NCBI RefSeq assembly: GCF_029853695.1
Contig: NZ_CP122537.1
Span: 1,674,001 to 1,738,000 of the forward strand
Origin: Jannaschia sp. GRR-S6-38
Lineage (GTDB): Bacteria; Pseudomonadota; Alphaproteobacteria; Rhodobacterales; Rhodobacteraceae
Direction: 5' to 3'
DNA length: 64,000 nucleotides
Within the stretch, counting starts at the first letter, position 1, and each line of letters starts with the position of its first letter. Shown here in pieces: positions 1 through 10,420 of the stretch. The notes under the pieces are model-generated. The model had not been told where the DNA came from. It did not search any database and saw nothing but the letters and a program-made list of their open reading frames with translations. Both the position numbers and the translations under genes were made by a program.

Positions 1-317
1 TGATGCAAGCCGGGTTCGAGGCCGATGCGGGCGCGGTGACGGTGACCGGCGAAGTGGCGCGCTACCGCTCCTCGTCCTTCGCGGAGCGGGCTTTCTGCCC
101 GCGCTGCGGCAGCCACCTTTGGTTCCGCGATATCGGCGACGACACGGCTTACGAATTTCTGCCCGGCATCTTCGCCGCCGCGCATGACTTTCCGCTGATC
201 TCGGAAATCTACATCGATCGGGCGCCGTCCTACGCGCGCCTGGCCGGAGAGCACCGGCGCGCCACGCGTGCCGATTACGAATCCCGCAAGCCCTTCGTGG
301 AAGGAGACGACCCATGA
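1..317 (+). CDS. GFA-family (glutathione-dependent formaldehyde-activating enzyme-like) protein, 5' truncated
   Basis: This is the C-terminal part of a GFA/CENP-V fold protein; the true start lies left of the window, and the Met codon at position 3 is probably internal. The family binds zinc through several Cys pairs. The CxxC pair in FCPRCGSHLWF is visible here, followed by the usual beta-rich tail. Family members are small cytoplasmic proteins annotated as S-(hydroxymethyl)glutathione synthase-like, but most have unproven substrates, so no reaction is assigned. The stop codon overlaps the gltB start (ATGA at 314-317), suggesting co-transcription and translational coupling with gltB. Confidence 0.75.
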   Translation, partial: MQAGFEADAGAVTVTGEVARYRSSSFAERAFCPRCGSHLWFRDIGDDTAYEFLPGIFAAAHDFPLISEIYIDRAPSYARLAGEHRRATRADYESRKPFVEGDDP

Positions 318-3300
318 CGCATTACTTCACCGAATGGGAGCGCGAGCAGGTCGAGGCCCGCGCCCGGATCGCCGGAACCAGTCTCTATCACGAGGAATCC
401 GAGCATTCCTCCTGCGGGGTGGGCCTGGTGGTCGACCTGAAGGGCGAGCGCAGCCAGAAAGGTCGTGCAGGCCGGGATCGACGCGCTGAAGGCCATCTGG
501 CACCGCGGCGCGGTCGATGCCGACGGCAAGACCGGCGACGGCGCGGGCATCCACGTCCAGATTCCATACAAGTTCTTCGGCGAGCAGATCGCGCGCACCG
601 GCCATGACGTGCGCGACGAGACGCTGGCCGTGGGCCAGGTCTTCCTGCCGCGCAACGATTTCGGCGCGCAGGAGGTCTGCCGCACGATCGTCGAGACCGA
701 AGTCCTGCGCATGGGCTACTACATCTATGGCTGGCGGCACGTGCCGGTGAATATCGAGGTGCTGGGCGAGAAGGCCAACGCCACCCGGCCCGAGATCGAG
801 CAGATCCTGATCTCGAACGCGAAGGGCGCCGACGAGGAGACCTTCGAGCGCGAGCTCTACGTGATCCGCCGGCGCATCGAGAAGGCGGCCATCGCCGCGC
901 AGATCGCGGGGCTGTATATCGCGTCGCTGAGCTGCCGGTCGATCATCTACAAGGGCATGATGCTGGCCGAGCAGGTGGCCGAGTTCTATCCCGACCTGAA
1001 GGACGACCGATTCGAGAGCGCCTTCGCGATCTATCACCAGCGCTACTCCACCAACACCTTCCCGCAATGGTGGCTGGCGCAGCCCTTCCGCATGCTGGCC
1101 CATAACGGCGAGATCAACACGCTGAAGGGCAACGTGAACTGGATGAAGAGCCACGAGATCCGGATGGCGTCGAGCGCCTTCGGGGACCTGGCGGGCGACA
1201 TCAAGCCGATCGTGCCGCAGGGGGCGTCGGATTCGGCGGCGCTGGATTCGGTGTTCGAGGTGCTGGTGCGAGCGGGGCGCAATGCGCCGATGGCGAAGAC
1301 GATGCTGGTGCCCGAAAGCTGGTCGCAGCAGGCGATCGAGCTGCCGCAGGCCTGGCGGGACATGTATTCCTATTGCAACTCGGTGATGGAGCCCTGGGAC
1401 GGGCCCGCTGCGCTGGCGATGACCGACGGGCGCTGGGTCTGCGCGGGGCTGGACCGCAACGGGCTGCGGCCGATGCGCTACACGGTGACGGGCGACGGGC
1501 TGCTGATCGCGGGCTCGGAGGCGGGCATGGTGCCGGTCGACGAAGCCACCGTGGTCGAGAAGGGCGCGCTGGGGCCGGGCCAGCTGATCGCGGTGGACAT
1601 GGTCGAGGGCAAGCTGTTCCACGACACCGAGATCAAGGACCAATTGGCGGCCGAGCTGCCGTTCGGCGACTGGGTCGAGAAGATCACCGACCTGGAAGAG
1701 GTCACCAAGGGCGTGGCCGAGAGCGCGGTGCATTCCGGCGACGAGCTGCGCCGGCGGCAGGTCGCGGCGGGCTATACCGTCGAGGAGCTGGAGCAGATCC
1801 TCGCGCCCATGGCCGAGGACGGCAAGGAGACGCTGGCCTCGATGGGTGACGACACGCCCAGCGCGGTGCTGTCCGAGCAGTACCGCCCGCTGAGCCATTT
1901 CTTCCGCCAGAACTTCAGCCAGGTCACCAACCCGCCGATCGACAGCTTGCGCGAGTTCCGGGTGATGAGCCTGAAGACGCGGTTCGGGAACCTGAAGAAC
2001 GTTCTGGACCAGGACTCGAGCCAGACCGAGATCCTGGTGCTGGACAGCCCCTTCGTGGGCAACGCGCAGTTCCAGGCGATGATGGACCATTTCGAGGATT
2101 CGGTGGTCACCATCGACTGCACCTTCCCGGTGGGCGGGCAGGCCAACGCGCTGCGCGACGGGCTGGAGCGGATCCGCGCCGAGGCCGAGGATGCGGTGCG
2201 GTCGGGCGCGGGACACCTGGTGCTGACCGACCGCTTCCAGGGCGAAGAGCGCGTCGCGATGCCGATGATCCTGGCCACCAGCGCGGTGCATAGCTGGCTG
2301 ACGCGGAAGGGGCTGCGGACCTTCTGCTCGATCAACGTGCGCTCGGCGGAATGCATCGACCCGCATTACTTCGCGGTGCTGATCGGCTGCGGCGCGACCA
2401 CGGTGAACGCCTATCTGGCGCAGGACAGCCTGGCCGACCGGATCGAGCGCGGGCTGCTGGATTGCAGCCTGGACGAGGCGGTGGCGCGCTACCGCTCCGC
2501 CATCGACCAGGGCCTTCTGAAGATCATGGCCAAGATGGGCATCTCGGTCGTGTCCTCCTATCGCGGCGGTCTCAACTTCGAGGCAGTGGGCCTGAGCCGG
2601 GCCATGGTGGCGGAGTATTTCCCCGGCATGCTGAGCCGCATCTCGGGGATCGGCGTCATCGGCATCCAGCGCAAGGCCGAGGGCGTGCACGCCCGCGGCT
2701 GGCTGACCGGCGGGGCGCGCAACGTGCTGCCCATCGGCGGCTTCTACAAGGCGCGCCGCTCGGGCGAGAAGCACGCTTGGGAAGCGCAGACCATGCACAT
2801 GCTTCAGGCCGCCTGCGACCGCGGGTCCTACGAGCTGTGGAAGCAGTTCTCGTCCGCGATGCAGGCCAACCCGCCGATTCACCTGCGCGACCTGCTGGCG
2901 ATAAAGCCCAAGGGCGAGCCGATCCCGATCGAGGAGGTCGAGAGCATCACGGCGATCCGCAAGCGCTTCGTCACGCCGGGCATGTCGCTGGGGGCGCTGT
3001 CGCCCGAGGCGCACAAGCTTCTGAACGTGGCGATGAACCGGATCGGCGCGAAGTCGGATTCGGGCGAGGGTGGCGAGGACCCCGCGCATTTCGTGCCCGA
3101 GCCCAATGGCGACAACCCGTCGGCCAAGATCAAGCAGGTGGCGTCGGGCCGCTTCGGCGTGACCGCCGAATACCTGAACCATTGCGAGGAGCTGGAGATC
3201 AAGGTCGCGCAGGGTGCGAAACCCGGCGAGGGCGGCCAGCTGCCCGGCATGAAGGTCACCGACCTCATCGCGCGGCTGCGGCATTCGACGAAGGGCGTGA

Positions 3301-4856
3301 CGCTGATCTCGCCCCCGCCGCATCACGACATCTATTCGATCGAGGACCTGGCGCAGCTGATCTACGACCTCAAGCAGATCAACCCGCGCGCCAAGGTGAC
3401 GGTGAAGCTGGTGGCGAGCTCGGGCGTCGGCACGATCGCGGCCGGCGTGGCGAAGGCCAAGGCCGACGTGATCCTGATCTCGGGGCATAACGGCGGCACG
3501 GGCGCATCGCCCGCGACCTCGATCAAATATGCGGGTCTTCCGTGGGAGATGGGGCTGACCGAGGCGCACCAGGTCCTGGCGATGAACAAGCTGCGCGAGC
3601 GGGTGACCCTGCGCACCGATGGCGGGCTGCGCACCGGGCGCGACATCGTCATGGCGGCGATGATGGGGGCCGAGGAATACGGCATCGGCACCGCCGCGCT
3701 GATCGCGATGGGCTGCATCATGGTGCGGCAGTGCCAGTCGAACACCTGCCCCGTCGGCGTCTGCACGCAGAAGCCAGAATTGCGGGCCAAGTTCACCGGC
3801 ACGGCGGACAAGGTGGTCAACCTGATCACCTTCTACGCGCAGGAGGTGCGCGAGATCCTGGCCTCGATCGGGGCGCGGTCGCTGGACGAGGTGATCGGGC
3901 GCGCCGACCTGCTGACGCAGGTGTCGCGCGGGTCGGCGCATCTGGACGACCTGGACCTGAACCCGCTGCTGATCACCGTCGATGGCGCGGACCGGATCCG
4001 CTACGACCGGACCCGCCCGCGCAACGCGGTGCTCGACACGCTGGACGCGCAGATCGTGCAGGACGCGCAGCGCTTCCTCGACGATGGCGAGAAGATGCAG
4101 CTTTCCTATGCCGTCCAGAACACCTGGCGGACGGTGGGCACGCGCACGTCCAGCCATATCGTGTCGAAATTCGGCATGCGGAACGGGCTGCAGCCCGATC
4201 ACCTGACGGTCAAGCTCCAGGGCTCGGCCGGGCAATCGCTGGGCGCGTTCCTGGCGCCGGGCCTGAAGCTGGAAGTGTCGGGCGATGCCAATGACTATGT
4301 CGGCAAGGGCCTGTCGGGCGGCACCATCGTGGTGCGCCCGCCGATGGCGAGCCCGCTGAAGGCCGACGACAACACGATCATCGGCAACACGGTGCTCTAC
4401 GGTGCGACCGACGGCTATCTCTTCGCCGCCGGCCGCGCGGGCGAGCGCTTCGCGGTCCGCAACTCGGGCGCGAAGGTGGTGATCGAGGGCTGCGGGTCGA
4501 ATGGCTGCGAATACATGACCGGCGGGGTCGCGGTGATCCTGGGTCGGATCGGGGCCAATTTCGGCGCCGGCATGACCGGGGGGATGGCCTATCTCTACGA
4601 TCCCGACGGGCTGGCCTCGAGCCTGATGAACCCCGAGACGCTGGTGACCTGCCCGGTGACGGTGGCGCATTGGCAGGAGCAACTGCGCGGCCTGGTCGAG
4701 CGGCACGCGGCCGAGACCGGGTCGAAGAAGGCGCGCGCGATCCTGGGCGACTGGGAGCGCGAGCTGGGGAACTTCCTGCAGGTCTGCCCGAAGGAGATGC
4801 TGGTGCATCTGCCCGCGCCGCTGAGCGACGAGGTCGGCGCGATTCCCGCGGAATAG
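314..4856 (+). CDS. gltB: Glutamate synthase (NADPH) large subunit, with apparent +1 frameshift near 458-460
   Basis: GOGAT alpha subunit transfers the amide of glutamine to 2-oxoglutarate. The N-terminus (from ATG 314) reads to the HSSCGVG motif, whose Cys34 (codon 413-415) is the expected Ntn nucleophile after propeptide removal. The frame then breaks: removing one A from the AAA at 458-460 restores SQKVVQAGIDALKAIWHRGA and joins the 1463-codon downstream frame. That frame carries the amidotransferase remainder, the FMN synthase domain, the Cys cluster CIMVRQCQSNTCPVGVC for a 3Fe-4S centre (near 3714-3770), and the GxGxG beta-helix domain (CGSNGCEYMTGG). Repaired length is about 1513 residues, normal for the family. 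A GTG at 465 could start the long frame but would lack the catalytic Cys. gltD is not in the window. The identity is certain; whether the frameshift is real is not. Confidence 0.93.
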
Positions 4857-4884
4857 GGTCGCATTCGGGCCACCTTCGCCCCGT

Positions 4885-4913
4885 CCGCCCGACCGGCGGG
4901 CGGGGTTTTTCTT
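4885..4913 (+). terminator. Rho-independent terminator after gltB
   Basis: A 7-bp perfect GC stem (CCGCCCG at 4885-4891 pairing with CGGGCGG at 4897-4903, loop ACCGG) is followed after GG by TTTTTCTT. It lies 28 bp after the gltB stop and 33 bp before the mtgA start, so it probably separates the two transcripts. Confidence 0.8.
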
Positions 4914-4945
4914 GACCGCCGCCGCGGCAGCGGTTTGGTGGGCGC

Positions 4946-5683
4946 GTGACGAAACGCCGAACCTCCCGAAAGCGCAGCGCGACGCGACCCGGCCTGCGGG
5001 CGCGGCTGGCCGGACTGCTACGCGCCACCGGGCGCTGGGCGCTGCGCGGGGCGATCGGGGTGGCGGTTCTGGTGGTGCTCTGGGTGGCGGCCTATCGCTG
5101 GATCGACCCGCCGACGACGCCCTACATGCTGTCGGAGCGGCTGCGGCTGGGGGCGGTGGCGCAGGAATGGCGCGACCTCGACGCGATCGCGCCCGCGCTG
5201 GCCCGATCGGTGGTGGCGGCGGAGGACGCGAATTTCTGCCTGCATTGGGGCTTCGACGTCGACGCGATCCGCGACGCGATCGAGGCGGGGGCCGCGCGCG
5301 GCGCCTCGACCATCAGCCAGCAGGTGGTGAAGAACGCCTTTCTCTGGCAGGGCCGGTCCTGGCCGCGCAAGGCGCTGGAGACCGTGATCACACCTTTGAT
5401 GGAGGCGCTTTGGCCGAAGCGGCGGATCCTGGAGGTCTATCTCAACGTGGCCGAGACGGGCGAGGGCGTGTTCGGCGCGCAGGCCGCGGCGCGGCATTGG
5501 TTCGGCGTCGATGCCGCCGATCTGAGCCCGGGGCAGGCGGCGCGGATCGCGGCGATCCTGCCGGCGCCGAAGGACCGCGACGCGGCGCGGCCCTCGGAGC
5601 CGATCCGCCGCAAGTCGGCGCGCGTCGCCGATGGCGCGGCGACGATCCGCGCCGACGGTCGCGCGGCCTGCTTCGAGGATTGA
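4946..5683 (+). CDS. mtgA: Monofunctional biosynthetic peptidoglycan transglycosylase
   Basis: A GT51-family glycosyltransferase that polymerises lipid II into glycan strands at the outer face of the inner membrane. A basic N-terminus precedes one membrane segment (about residues 35-50), then the GT51 domain. The catalytic Glu93 sits in AAEDANFCLHWGFD, and the second family motif appears as ASTISQQVVKNAFLW, then KRRILEVYLN. The length of 245 residues fits monofunctional enzymes, with no transpeptidase domain. The start is GTG at 4946, chosen because it gives the expected short cytoplasmic tail and lies just after the gltB terminator. The next gene (GST) starts 34 bp downstream. Confidence 0.93.
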   Translation: MTKRRTSRKRSATRPGLRARLAGLLRATGRWALRGAIGVAVLVVLWVAAYRWIDPPTTPYMLSERLRLGAVAQEWRDLDAIAPALARSVVAAEDANFCLHWGFDVDAIRDAIEAGAARGASTISQQVVKNAFLWQGRSWPRKALETVITPLMEALWPKRRILEVYLNVAETGEGVFGAQAAARHWFGVDAADLSPGQAARIAAILPAPKDRDAARPSEPIRRKSARVADGAATIRADGRAACFED

Positions 5684-5717
5684 AAAGCGCCGCCGCGCGG
5701 GGCATTCCCGTGCCATC

Positions 5718-6383
5718 ATGATCCAGCTTCACCAGTTCCGCCTGTCCCCGTTCAGCCGCAAGGTGCGCCTCGTGCTGGCCGAGAAGAAGCTGGAGGTGGA
5801 GCTGATCGACGAGCCCTATTGGGAGGCTGCGCCGGAATTTTTGCGCCGCAACCCGGCGGGCAAGGTCCCGGTGCTGCGGATCGACGGGCTGACGCTGCCC
5901 GATAGCGGCGCGATCTGCGAATATCTCGAGGAGACGGTGCCCGAGCCCGCGCTGATGCCGAAGGAGCCCGCCGCGCGGGCCGAGGTGCGGCGGCTGGTGG
6001 GCTGGTTCGACGACAAGTTCCACCAGGAGGTGACGTCGAAGCTGGTCTACGAGCGGATCAACAAGAAGCTGACGCGGCAGGGCTATCCCGACGGGGCGAA
6101 CGTCAAGAGCGGGGTCAAGGCGATCCGCTTCCATCTCGACTATATGGGATGGCTGCTGGACCGGAACCGTTGGCTCGCGGGGGCCGAGATGTCGCTCGCG
6201 GATTTCGCGGCGGCGGCGCATCTGAGCTGTCTCGACTACAGCTCGGACGTGGACTGGAACCGCAATCAGGCGGTGCGGGACTGGTACGCCAAGATCAAGT
6301 CGCGCCCGGCCTTCCGCTCGATCCTGGCGGATGTCGTGCCGGGCTTCCGCCCCGCGGGGCATTACGCCGATCTGGATTTCTGA
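5718..6383 (+). CDS. Glutathione S-transferase family protein
   Basis: 221-residue cytosolic GST. The N-terminal thioredoxin-like domain begins MIQLHQFRLSPFSRKVRLVL, where the SPFSRK segment is the usual glutathione-contact region. The 'GKVPVL' loop with its cis-Pro and the 'PDSGAICEYLEE' motif follow, then the all-helical C-terminal domain containing LAGAEMSLADFAAAAHLS. The reading frame extends upstream of ATG 5718, but that Met gives the canonical GST beginning. The natural substrate cannot be deduced. It lies between mtgA and queG, an arrangement I associate with Rhodobacterales; no functional link is evident. Confidence 0.88.
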   Translation: MIQLHQFRLSPFSRKVRLVLAEKKLEVELIDEPYWEAAPEFLRRNPAGKVPVLRIDGLTLPDSGAICEYLEETVPEPALMPKEPAARAEVRRLVGWFDDKFHQEVTSKLVYERINKKLTRQGYPDGANVKSGVKAIRFHLDYMGWLLDRNRWLAGAEMSLADFAAAAHLSCLDYSSDVDWNRNQAVRDWYAKIKSRPAFRSILADVVPGFRPAGHYADLDF

Positions 6384-6485
6384 CGTGGCCGCGTCGCGCG
6401 GGCCGTGCATCTGTCGTGGTCGTCCCGAAATGAATATCTCCGGACCCGTGATGGTGGGGAGGGGGCGCGTTAACCTTAACACTTC

Positions 6486-7526
6486 GTGACGGAGACGGGC
6501 GGGGGCACGGCGCTTCGGGAGAGGTTGGCGGCGGAGGCGCGGGCGGCGGGCTTCGTGTCCCTGGGCGTCTGCCGCCCTGACGCCATCCCCGATGCGAAGG
6601 TCCGGCTGCGGCAGTTTCTCGATGACGGGCATCACGGGGGCATGGCCTGGATGACCGAGCGGGCGGCCTGGCGGGGCGACCCGGCGAGCCTCTGGCCCGC
6701 GGCGCGGTCGGTGGTGATGTTGGCCCATAGCTACGCGCCCGATCACGACCCGCTTGCGGACCTGGATCGTCCCGAACACGGGGCGATCAGTGTCTATGCG
6801 CAGGGGCGCGATTACCACGACCTGGTCAAGAAGGCGCTGAAGCGGGTCGCGCGCTGGATGGTGGCCGAGGCGGAGTGCGAGGTGAAGGTCTTTGTCGATA
6901 CTGCCCCGGTGATGGAGAAGCCGCTGGCGCAGGCCGCGGGGATCGGCTGGCAGGGCAAGCACACCAACCTGCTGGGCCGCGATTTCGGCAACTGGGTCTT
7001 CCTGGGCGCGATCTTCACCACGCTGGAGCTGCCCCCCGACGCGCCCGAGGGCGAGCATTGCGGGAGCTGCACGCGCTGCCTGGACATCTGTCCGACCGAC
7101 GCCTTCCCCGCGCCCTTCCGCCTCGATGCGCGGCGCTGCATCTCCTATCTGACGATCGAGCATAGGGGCCCGGTTGATCCCGCGCTGCGGCCGGGCCTCG
7201 GCAACCGGATTTATGGCTGTGACGACTGCCTGGCCGTCTGCCCGTGGAACAAGTTCGCGGTGGAGGCCGCCGACATACGCTATCACGGGCCGCATCGCGC
7301 GCCGGCGCTGGCCGATCTGGCGGGGCTGGACGATGCGGGGTTCCGCGCGCGCTTCGCGGGCTCGCCCATCAAGCGGATCGGCCGCGACCGGATGGTGCGC
7401 AACGTCTGCTACGCGATCGGGAATTCCGGGTCCGCGCGCCTGAAACCGGTGGCGCAGGACCTGTGCGACGATGGCGACGCCGCGGTGGCCGATGCCGCGC
7501 GCTGGGCGGTGGAGCGGTTGTCGTGA
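6486..7526 (+). CDS. queG: Epoxyqueuosine reductase
   Basis: QueG carries out the last step of queuosine biosynthesis, reducing epoxyqueuosine to queuosine in the anticodon of GUN tRNAs; it uses cobalamin and two 4Fe-4S clusters. The 346 residues carry the QueG core ([42 protein letters not shown]) and the ferredoxin-like Cys sets [12 protein letters not shown], then C in [13 protein letters not shown] and [13 protein letters not shown]. The start is GTG 6486 after a purine-rich stretch. The stop codon overlaps the GTG start of the following gene (GTGA at 7523-7526), so the two are probably translated together. Confidence 0.93.
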   Translation: MTETGGGTALRERLAAEARAAGFVSLGVCRPDAIPDAKVRLRQFLDDGHHGGMAWMTERAAWRGDPASLWPAARSVVMLAHSYAPDHDPLADLDRPEHGAISVYAQGRDYHDLVKKALKRVARWMVAEAECEVKVFVDTAPVMEKPLAQAAGIGWQGKHTNLLGRDFGNWVFLGAIFTTLELPPDAPEGEHCGSCTRCLDICPTDAFPAPFRLDARRCISYLTIEHRGPVDPALRPGLGNRIYGCDDCLAVCPWNKFAVEAADIRYHGPHRAPALADLAGLDDAGFRARFAGSPIKRIGRDRMVRNVCYAIGNSGSARLKPVAQDLCDDGDAAVADAARWAVERLS

Positions 7527-8389
7527 GCTGCCTGCTGAGCTTCGGGCACGGCTATTCCGCCCGCGCGCTCACGCCGCGCCTGCTGGCCCGGGGCTGGACC
7601 GTGATCGGCACCACCCGGTCGGAGGAGAAGGCCGCGGCCCTGCGCGCCGAGGGGGTCGAGCCGCTGAACTTCGGCGCCGAGATCGGCCCGGCGCTGGCGC
7701 GGGCCGATCACGTGCTCGTCTCGGCCGGGCCGGGGCCCGAGGGCGACCCGGTTCTGAACGCCTATTCCCCTGCGTTAGAGACGCATCTGGGCGCCATGCG
7801 CTGGGTCGGCTACCTGTCGACGACGGGCGTCTATGGCGACCATGCGGGCGGCTGGGTCGATGAGGACACACCGCTGGCGCCCGCGACCCGGCGGGGCCGG
7901 ATGCGGGTCGAGGCCGAGGCCGCGTGGCAGGCGATCTGCGACCGGACGGGCGCACCGCTGCATATCTTCCGGTTGGCCGGCATCTACGGGCCCGGGCGCG
8001 GGCCCTTCGCCAAGGTGCGCGAGGGCACGGCGCGGCGGATCGTGAAGCCGGGCCAGGTGTTCAGCCGCATCCATGTCGAGGATATCGCCCGCGTGCTGGA
8101 GGCCTCGATCGCGGCGCCGCATCCGGGCGGGCGGATCTACAATCTCTGCGACGACGACCCGGCCCCGCCGCAGGACGTGATCGCCCATGCGGCGGAATTG
8201 CTCGGCCTGCCGCTGCCGGAGGCGGTGGATTTCGACGCGGCCGAGCTGTCGCCGATGGCGCGCAGCTTCTATGCCGAGTCGAAACGCGTCCGGAACGACC
8301 GCATCAAGGATGAGCTGGGCGTGCGGCTCGCCTATCCGGACTATCGCGCGGGGCTTGCGGCGTTGTTGCGACAGGAGCGCGAAAGCTGA
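7523..8389 (+). CDS. NAD(P)-dependent epimerase/dehydratase-like (atypical SDR)
   Basis: 288-residue Rossmann-fold protein of the YeeZ-like atypical SDR group. The N-terminus [22 protein letters not shown] is the dinucleotide-binding beta-alpha-beta with a modified glycine motif (GxGxxA type). [13 protein letters not shown] supplies the Ser/Thr-x-x-x-Tyr region, and [14 protein letters not shown] and INVEDIAR-like [13 protein letters not shown] are typical of nucleotide-sugar epimerase relatives. The start is taken as GTG 7523, overlapping queG; the open frame extends further upstream inside queG, but without homologous sequence. Substrate unknown. Confidence 0.85.
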   Translation: MSCLLSFGHGYSARALTPRLLARGWTVIGTTRSEEKAAALRAEGVEPLNFGAEIGPALARADHVLVSAGPGPEGDPVLNAYSPALETHLGAMRWVGYLSTTGVYGDHAGGWVDEDTPLAPATRRGRMRVEAEAAWQAICDRTGAPLHIFRLAGIYGPGRGPFAKVREGTARRIVKPGQVFSRIHVEDIARVLEASIAAPHPGGRIYNLCDDDPAPPQDVIAHAAELLGLPLPEAVDFDAAELSPMARSFYAESKRVRNDRIKDELGVRLAYPDYRAGLAALLRQERES

Positions 8390-8479
8390 GGCCGCGGCCC
8401 TGTGGATCGTTTCGCCGGGCGCGGGAATCGGCTAGGCTCGCCCCCGGACAGTGCAACGACACAGACCACAGGCAGGCAG

Positions 8480-8980
8480 ATGACGAAGATGACCCGCAGG
8501 GCGGCGCTTCTGGCAGGCGTCGCGTTCACGCTTTCGGCGTGCAGCAGCAAGTTCATATCCTATGACGGACCCCAGGTGACCCGGGTCGAGGTGCAGAAGG
8601 CCAATCGCCGAATGTACCTGATGCATCACGACCAGGTGCTGGAAGCCTTCGAGATCCAGCTCGGCTTCACCGCCGAGGGGCACAAGCAGTTCGAGGGCGA
8701 CGGGCGGACGCCGGAGGGGCGCTACACGATCGACCGGCGCAACCCGAATTCCAGCTTCTACCTCTCGATCGGGATCGACTATCCCAACGCGGCCGACCTG
8801 GAATTCGCGTCGAGCCGTGGGCTGAAGCCCGGCGGCGACATCTTCATCCACGGCTGGGGCGACAAGCGGCGCGGTCGGGGCGAGGATTGGACCGCCGGGT
8901 GCATCGCCGTCAGCAATCGCGAGATGAAGAAGATCTACGCGATGGTCGAGGACGGCACGCCGATCGATATCTTTCCCTGA
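8480..8980 (+). CDS. L,D-transpeptidase (YkuD) family lipoprotein
   Basis: A 166-residue periplasmic lipoprotein. The N-terminus MTKMTRRAALLAGVAFTLSAC carries a lipobox (Leu18-Ser-Ala-Cys21). The YkuD fold follows, ending with the active-site signature: His124-Gly in IFIHGWGD and Cys141 in DWTAGCIAVSN. Such enzymes form 3-3 peptidoglycan cross-links or attach proteins to peptidoglycan; which applies cannot be read from sequence. The start at ATG 8480 is preceded by a purine-rich AGGCAGGCAG. The gene ends tail-to-tail with the minus-strand CAP-domain gene, 3 bp apart. Confidence 0.88.
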   Translation: MTKMTRRAALLAGVAFTLSACSSKFISYDGPQVTRVEVQKANRRMYLMHHDQVLEAFEIQLGFTAEGHKQFEGDGRTPEGRYTIDRRNPNSSFYLSIGIDYPNAADLEFASSRGLKPGGDIFIHGWGDKRRGRGEDWTAGCIAVSNREMKKIYAMVEDGTPIDIFP

Positions 8981-8983
8981 GGT

Positions 8984-9493
8984 TCAGGTCCCGACGGTGA
9001 GCGTGTACCAGATCTTGCCGTTGGGCTCCTGGAAATAGGCGAAGCCCATGCTGCGGGCGTCGGGGTCGAGGATCACGCGGCGGGCGCCGGTTTCCTGCAT
9101 CCAGGCCGCGACGGTCTCGAGCTCGGATTCGTAGGTCTCGGAGATGGCCTCGCCCAGCAGGCGACCCGAATAGCCGACGCGCCGGGCGCGGTCGATCGGC
9201 GACGAGCCGTCGGAGCCGAAGTGCCAGGGCCGGTTCTGCAGCGACATGTCCCGCGAGTGGGTGGCGGCGGCGGCCGAGAGGTTGGGGTCGAGCTGCAGCG
9301 CGGCGACGCCCGCGCCCTGGCGCAGCGCGTTGACCGAATCGAGCACGCGGAAGGGGATGCGTTCGCCATCGGACGCCGAGATCCGGTAGAGCTTGGGCAG
9401 GGGCCGGCCGTCGGGCCCCAGCGCCGGGGGCGGCGGGGCGCAGGCGGCGAGGGCGGAGCTTCCCATCAGGATCAGGGCGGTGCGGCGATTCAT
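8984..9493 (-). CDS. CAP-domain (SCP-like) lipoprotein
   Basis: 169 residues read from ATG at 9493. MNRRTALILMGSSALAAC is a lipoprotein signal with lipobox ending at Cys18, followed by a Pro-rich linker. The mature part resembles the bacterial CAP/SCP-PR1 fold: VNALRQGAGVAALQLDPNLSAAAATHSRDM, then the His in NRPWHFGSDGSSPIDRARRVGYS, LGEAISETYES and IWYTLTVGT. Bacterial CAP proteins are extracytoplasmic and of mostly unknown activity. The open frame continues 51 codons upstream, but only the 9493 start gives the signal peptide. It faces the L,D-transpeptidase gene convergently and is divergent from the next one. Confidence 0.82.
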   Translation of the reverse strand: MNRRTALILMGSSALAACAPPPPALGPDGRPLPKLYRISASDGERIPFRVLDSVNALRQGAGVAALQLDPNLSAAAATHSRDMSLQNRPWHFGSDGSSPIDRARRVGYSGRLLGEAISETYESELETVAAWMQETGARRVILDPDARSMGFAYFQEPNGKIWYTLTVGT

Positions 9494-9690
9494 GTCGGTC
9501 TTCCCAAGTCCTTGGCGCGATCGGGTCCGACCTATCGCGGAGCAGGGGGCATGGCAAATCCCGCCGGCGGCCTGCGGGCGGAACCCGGCCAAGGGGTTGC
9601 GGATTGTTTGAGGCGGGGCGGTCCAGGCCGTAACCTGCCGTAACAATTCGCGCCGGGGGCCGGGTCCCGGCAGAACAGGGGAGAGATCGC

Positions 9691-10272
9691 ATGCGCCGAA
9701 TGAACCGTCGCGCCCTTCTGGCCGGAGGCGCCGCCGCGCTGGCGGGCCCCGCGCTGGGCCAGGGCCTACCCGACACCGTGCAGATGGAGGCCGACGTCAC
9801 CGCCTCGACCGCGCGCCGCAACCTGGCGAGCTTCCGGGCGCATGACTGGCGCGCGCATTTCCCGAGCCTGCAGGGCGGCGCGATCCTGGTCGATATCGAC
9901 AGCCGCGCGCTGCATATGTGGGACGAGGGCGGGGGTTATCACCTGTACCCCTCCTCTGTGCCGATGACCGAGGAGATGACGCGCCGCGGGCGCACGCGCG
10001 TGGTGCAGAAGGTGGTGGGTCCGACCTGGCGGCCGACGCCCAACATGCGGCGGCGCAATCCCGAGTGGCCGGCGGTCGTGCCGCCAGGTCCGGACAACCC
10101 GCTGGGGACCCATGCGCTGTATCTCGGATGGACCTATTACCGGATCCACGGCACCCATGACACGCGCAAGATCGGGCGGCGCTCGTCCTCGGGATGCATC
10201 GGGCTCTACAACGAGCATATCGCCGAGGTTTTCGCCATGTCGCGGGTCGGAACGCAGGTGTTGCTTATTTGA
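9691..10272 (+). CDS. L,D-transpeptidase (YkuD) family protein, probably Tat/Sec-exported
   Basis: 193 residues with a twin-Arg-like N-terminus (MRRMNRRALLAGGAAALAGPALG) and probable cleavage near residue 23, so the protein is likely periplasmic and not lipidated. The complete YkuD active-site signature is present: His153-Gly in RIHGTHDTRKIG and Cys169 in RRSSSGCIGLYNEHI. The block PTWRPTPNMRRRNPEWP before it is typical of the ErfK/YbiS/YcfS subgroup. Either ATG 9691 or ATG 9700 could start; 9691 sits after a GGGGAGAG ribosome site. This is the second L,D-transpeptidase within 1.3 kb. Confidence 0.88.
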   Translation: MRRMNRRALLAGGAAALAGPALGQGLPDTVQMEADVTASTARRNLASFRAHDWRAHFPSLQGGAILVDIDSRALHMWDEGGGYHLYPSSVPMTEEMTRRGRTRVVQKVVGPTWRPTPNMRRRNPEWPAVVPPGPDNPLGTHALYLGWTYYRIHGTHDTRKIGRRSSSGCIGLYNEHIAEVFAMSRVGTQVLLI

Positions 10273-10420
10273 CAAGCCCTTCGCCCGTCGCGTTTTCGGG
10301 CTTTCGCAGTCGTTGCAATGCCCAGGCGTAACTGTTTAACGGACTCGCACGAGGTACAGTCTTGGGTGCCATATGGTGTGGCAACTGACGCCTCACCGAT
10401 GGCGTATCTTGGAGGATACA

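Noticed and set aside
452..470. Programmed ribosomal frameshift in gltB
   Set aside because: The site (CAGAAAGGTCG) is not a slippery heptamer, no stimulatory structure or internal Shine-Dalgarno is evident, and programmed frameshifting is not known in this family. A 1-base insertion or sequence error is simpler.
6470..6482. CtrA-like box (TTAACCTTAAC) before queG
   Set aside because: The two TTAA halves are 2 bp apart, while the full CtrA site needs about 7 bp between them. It is a single occurrence before a housekeeping gene.
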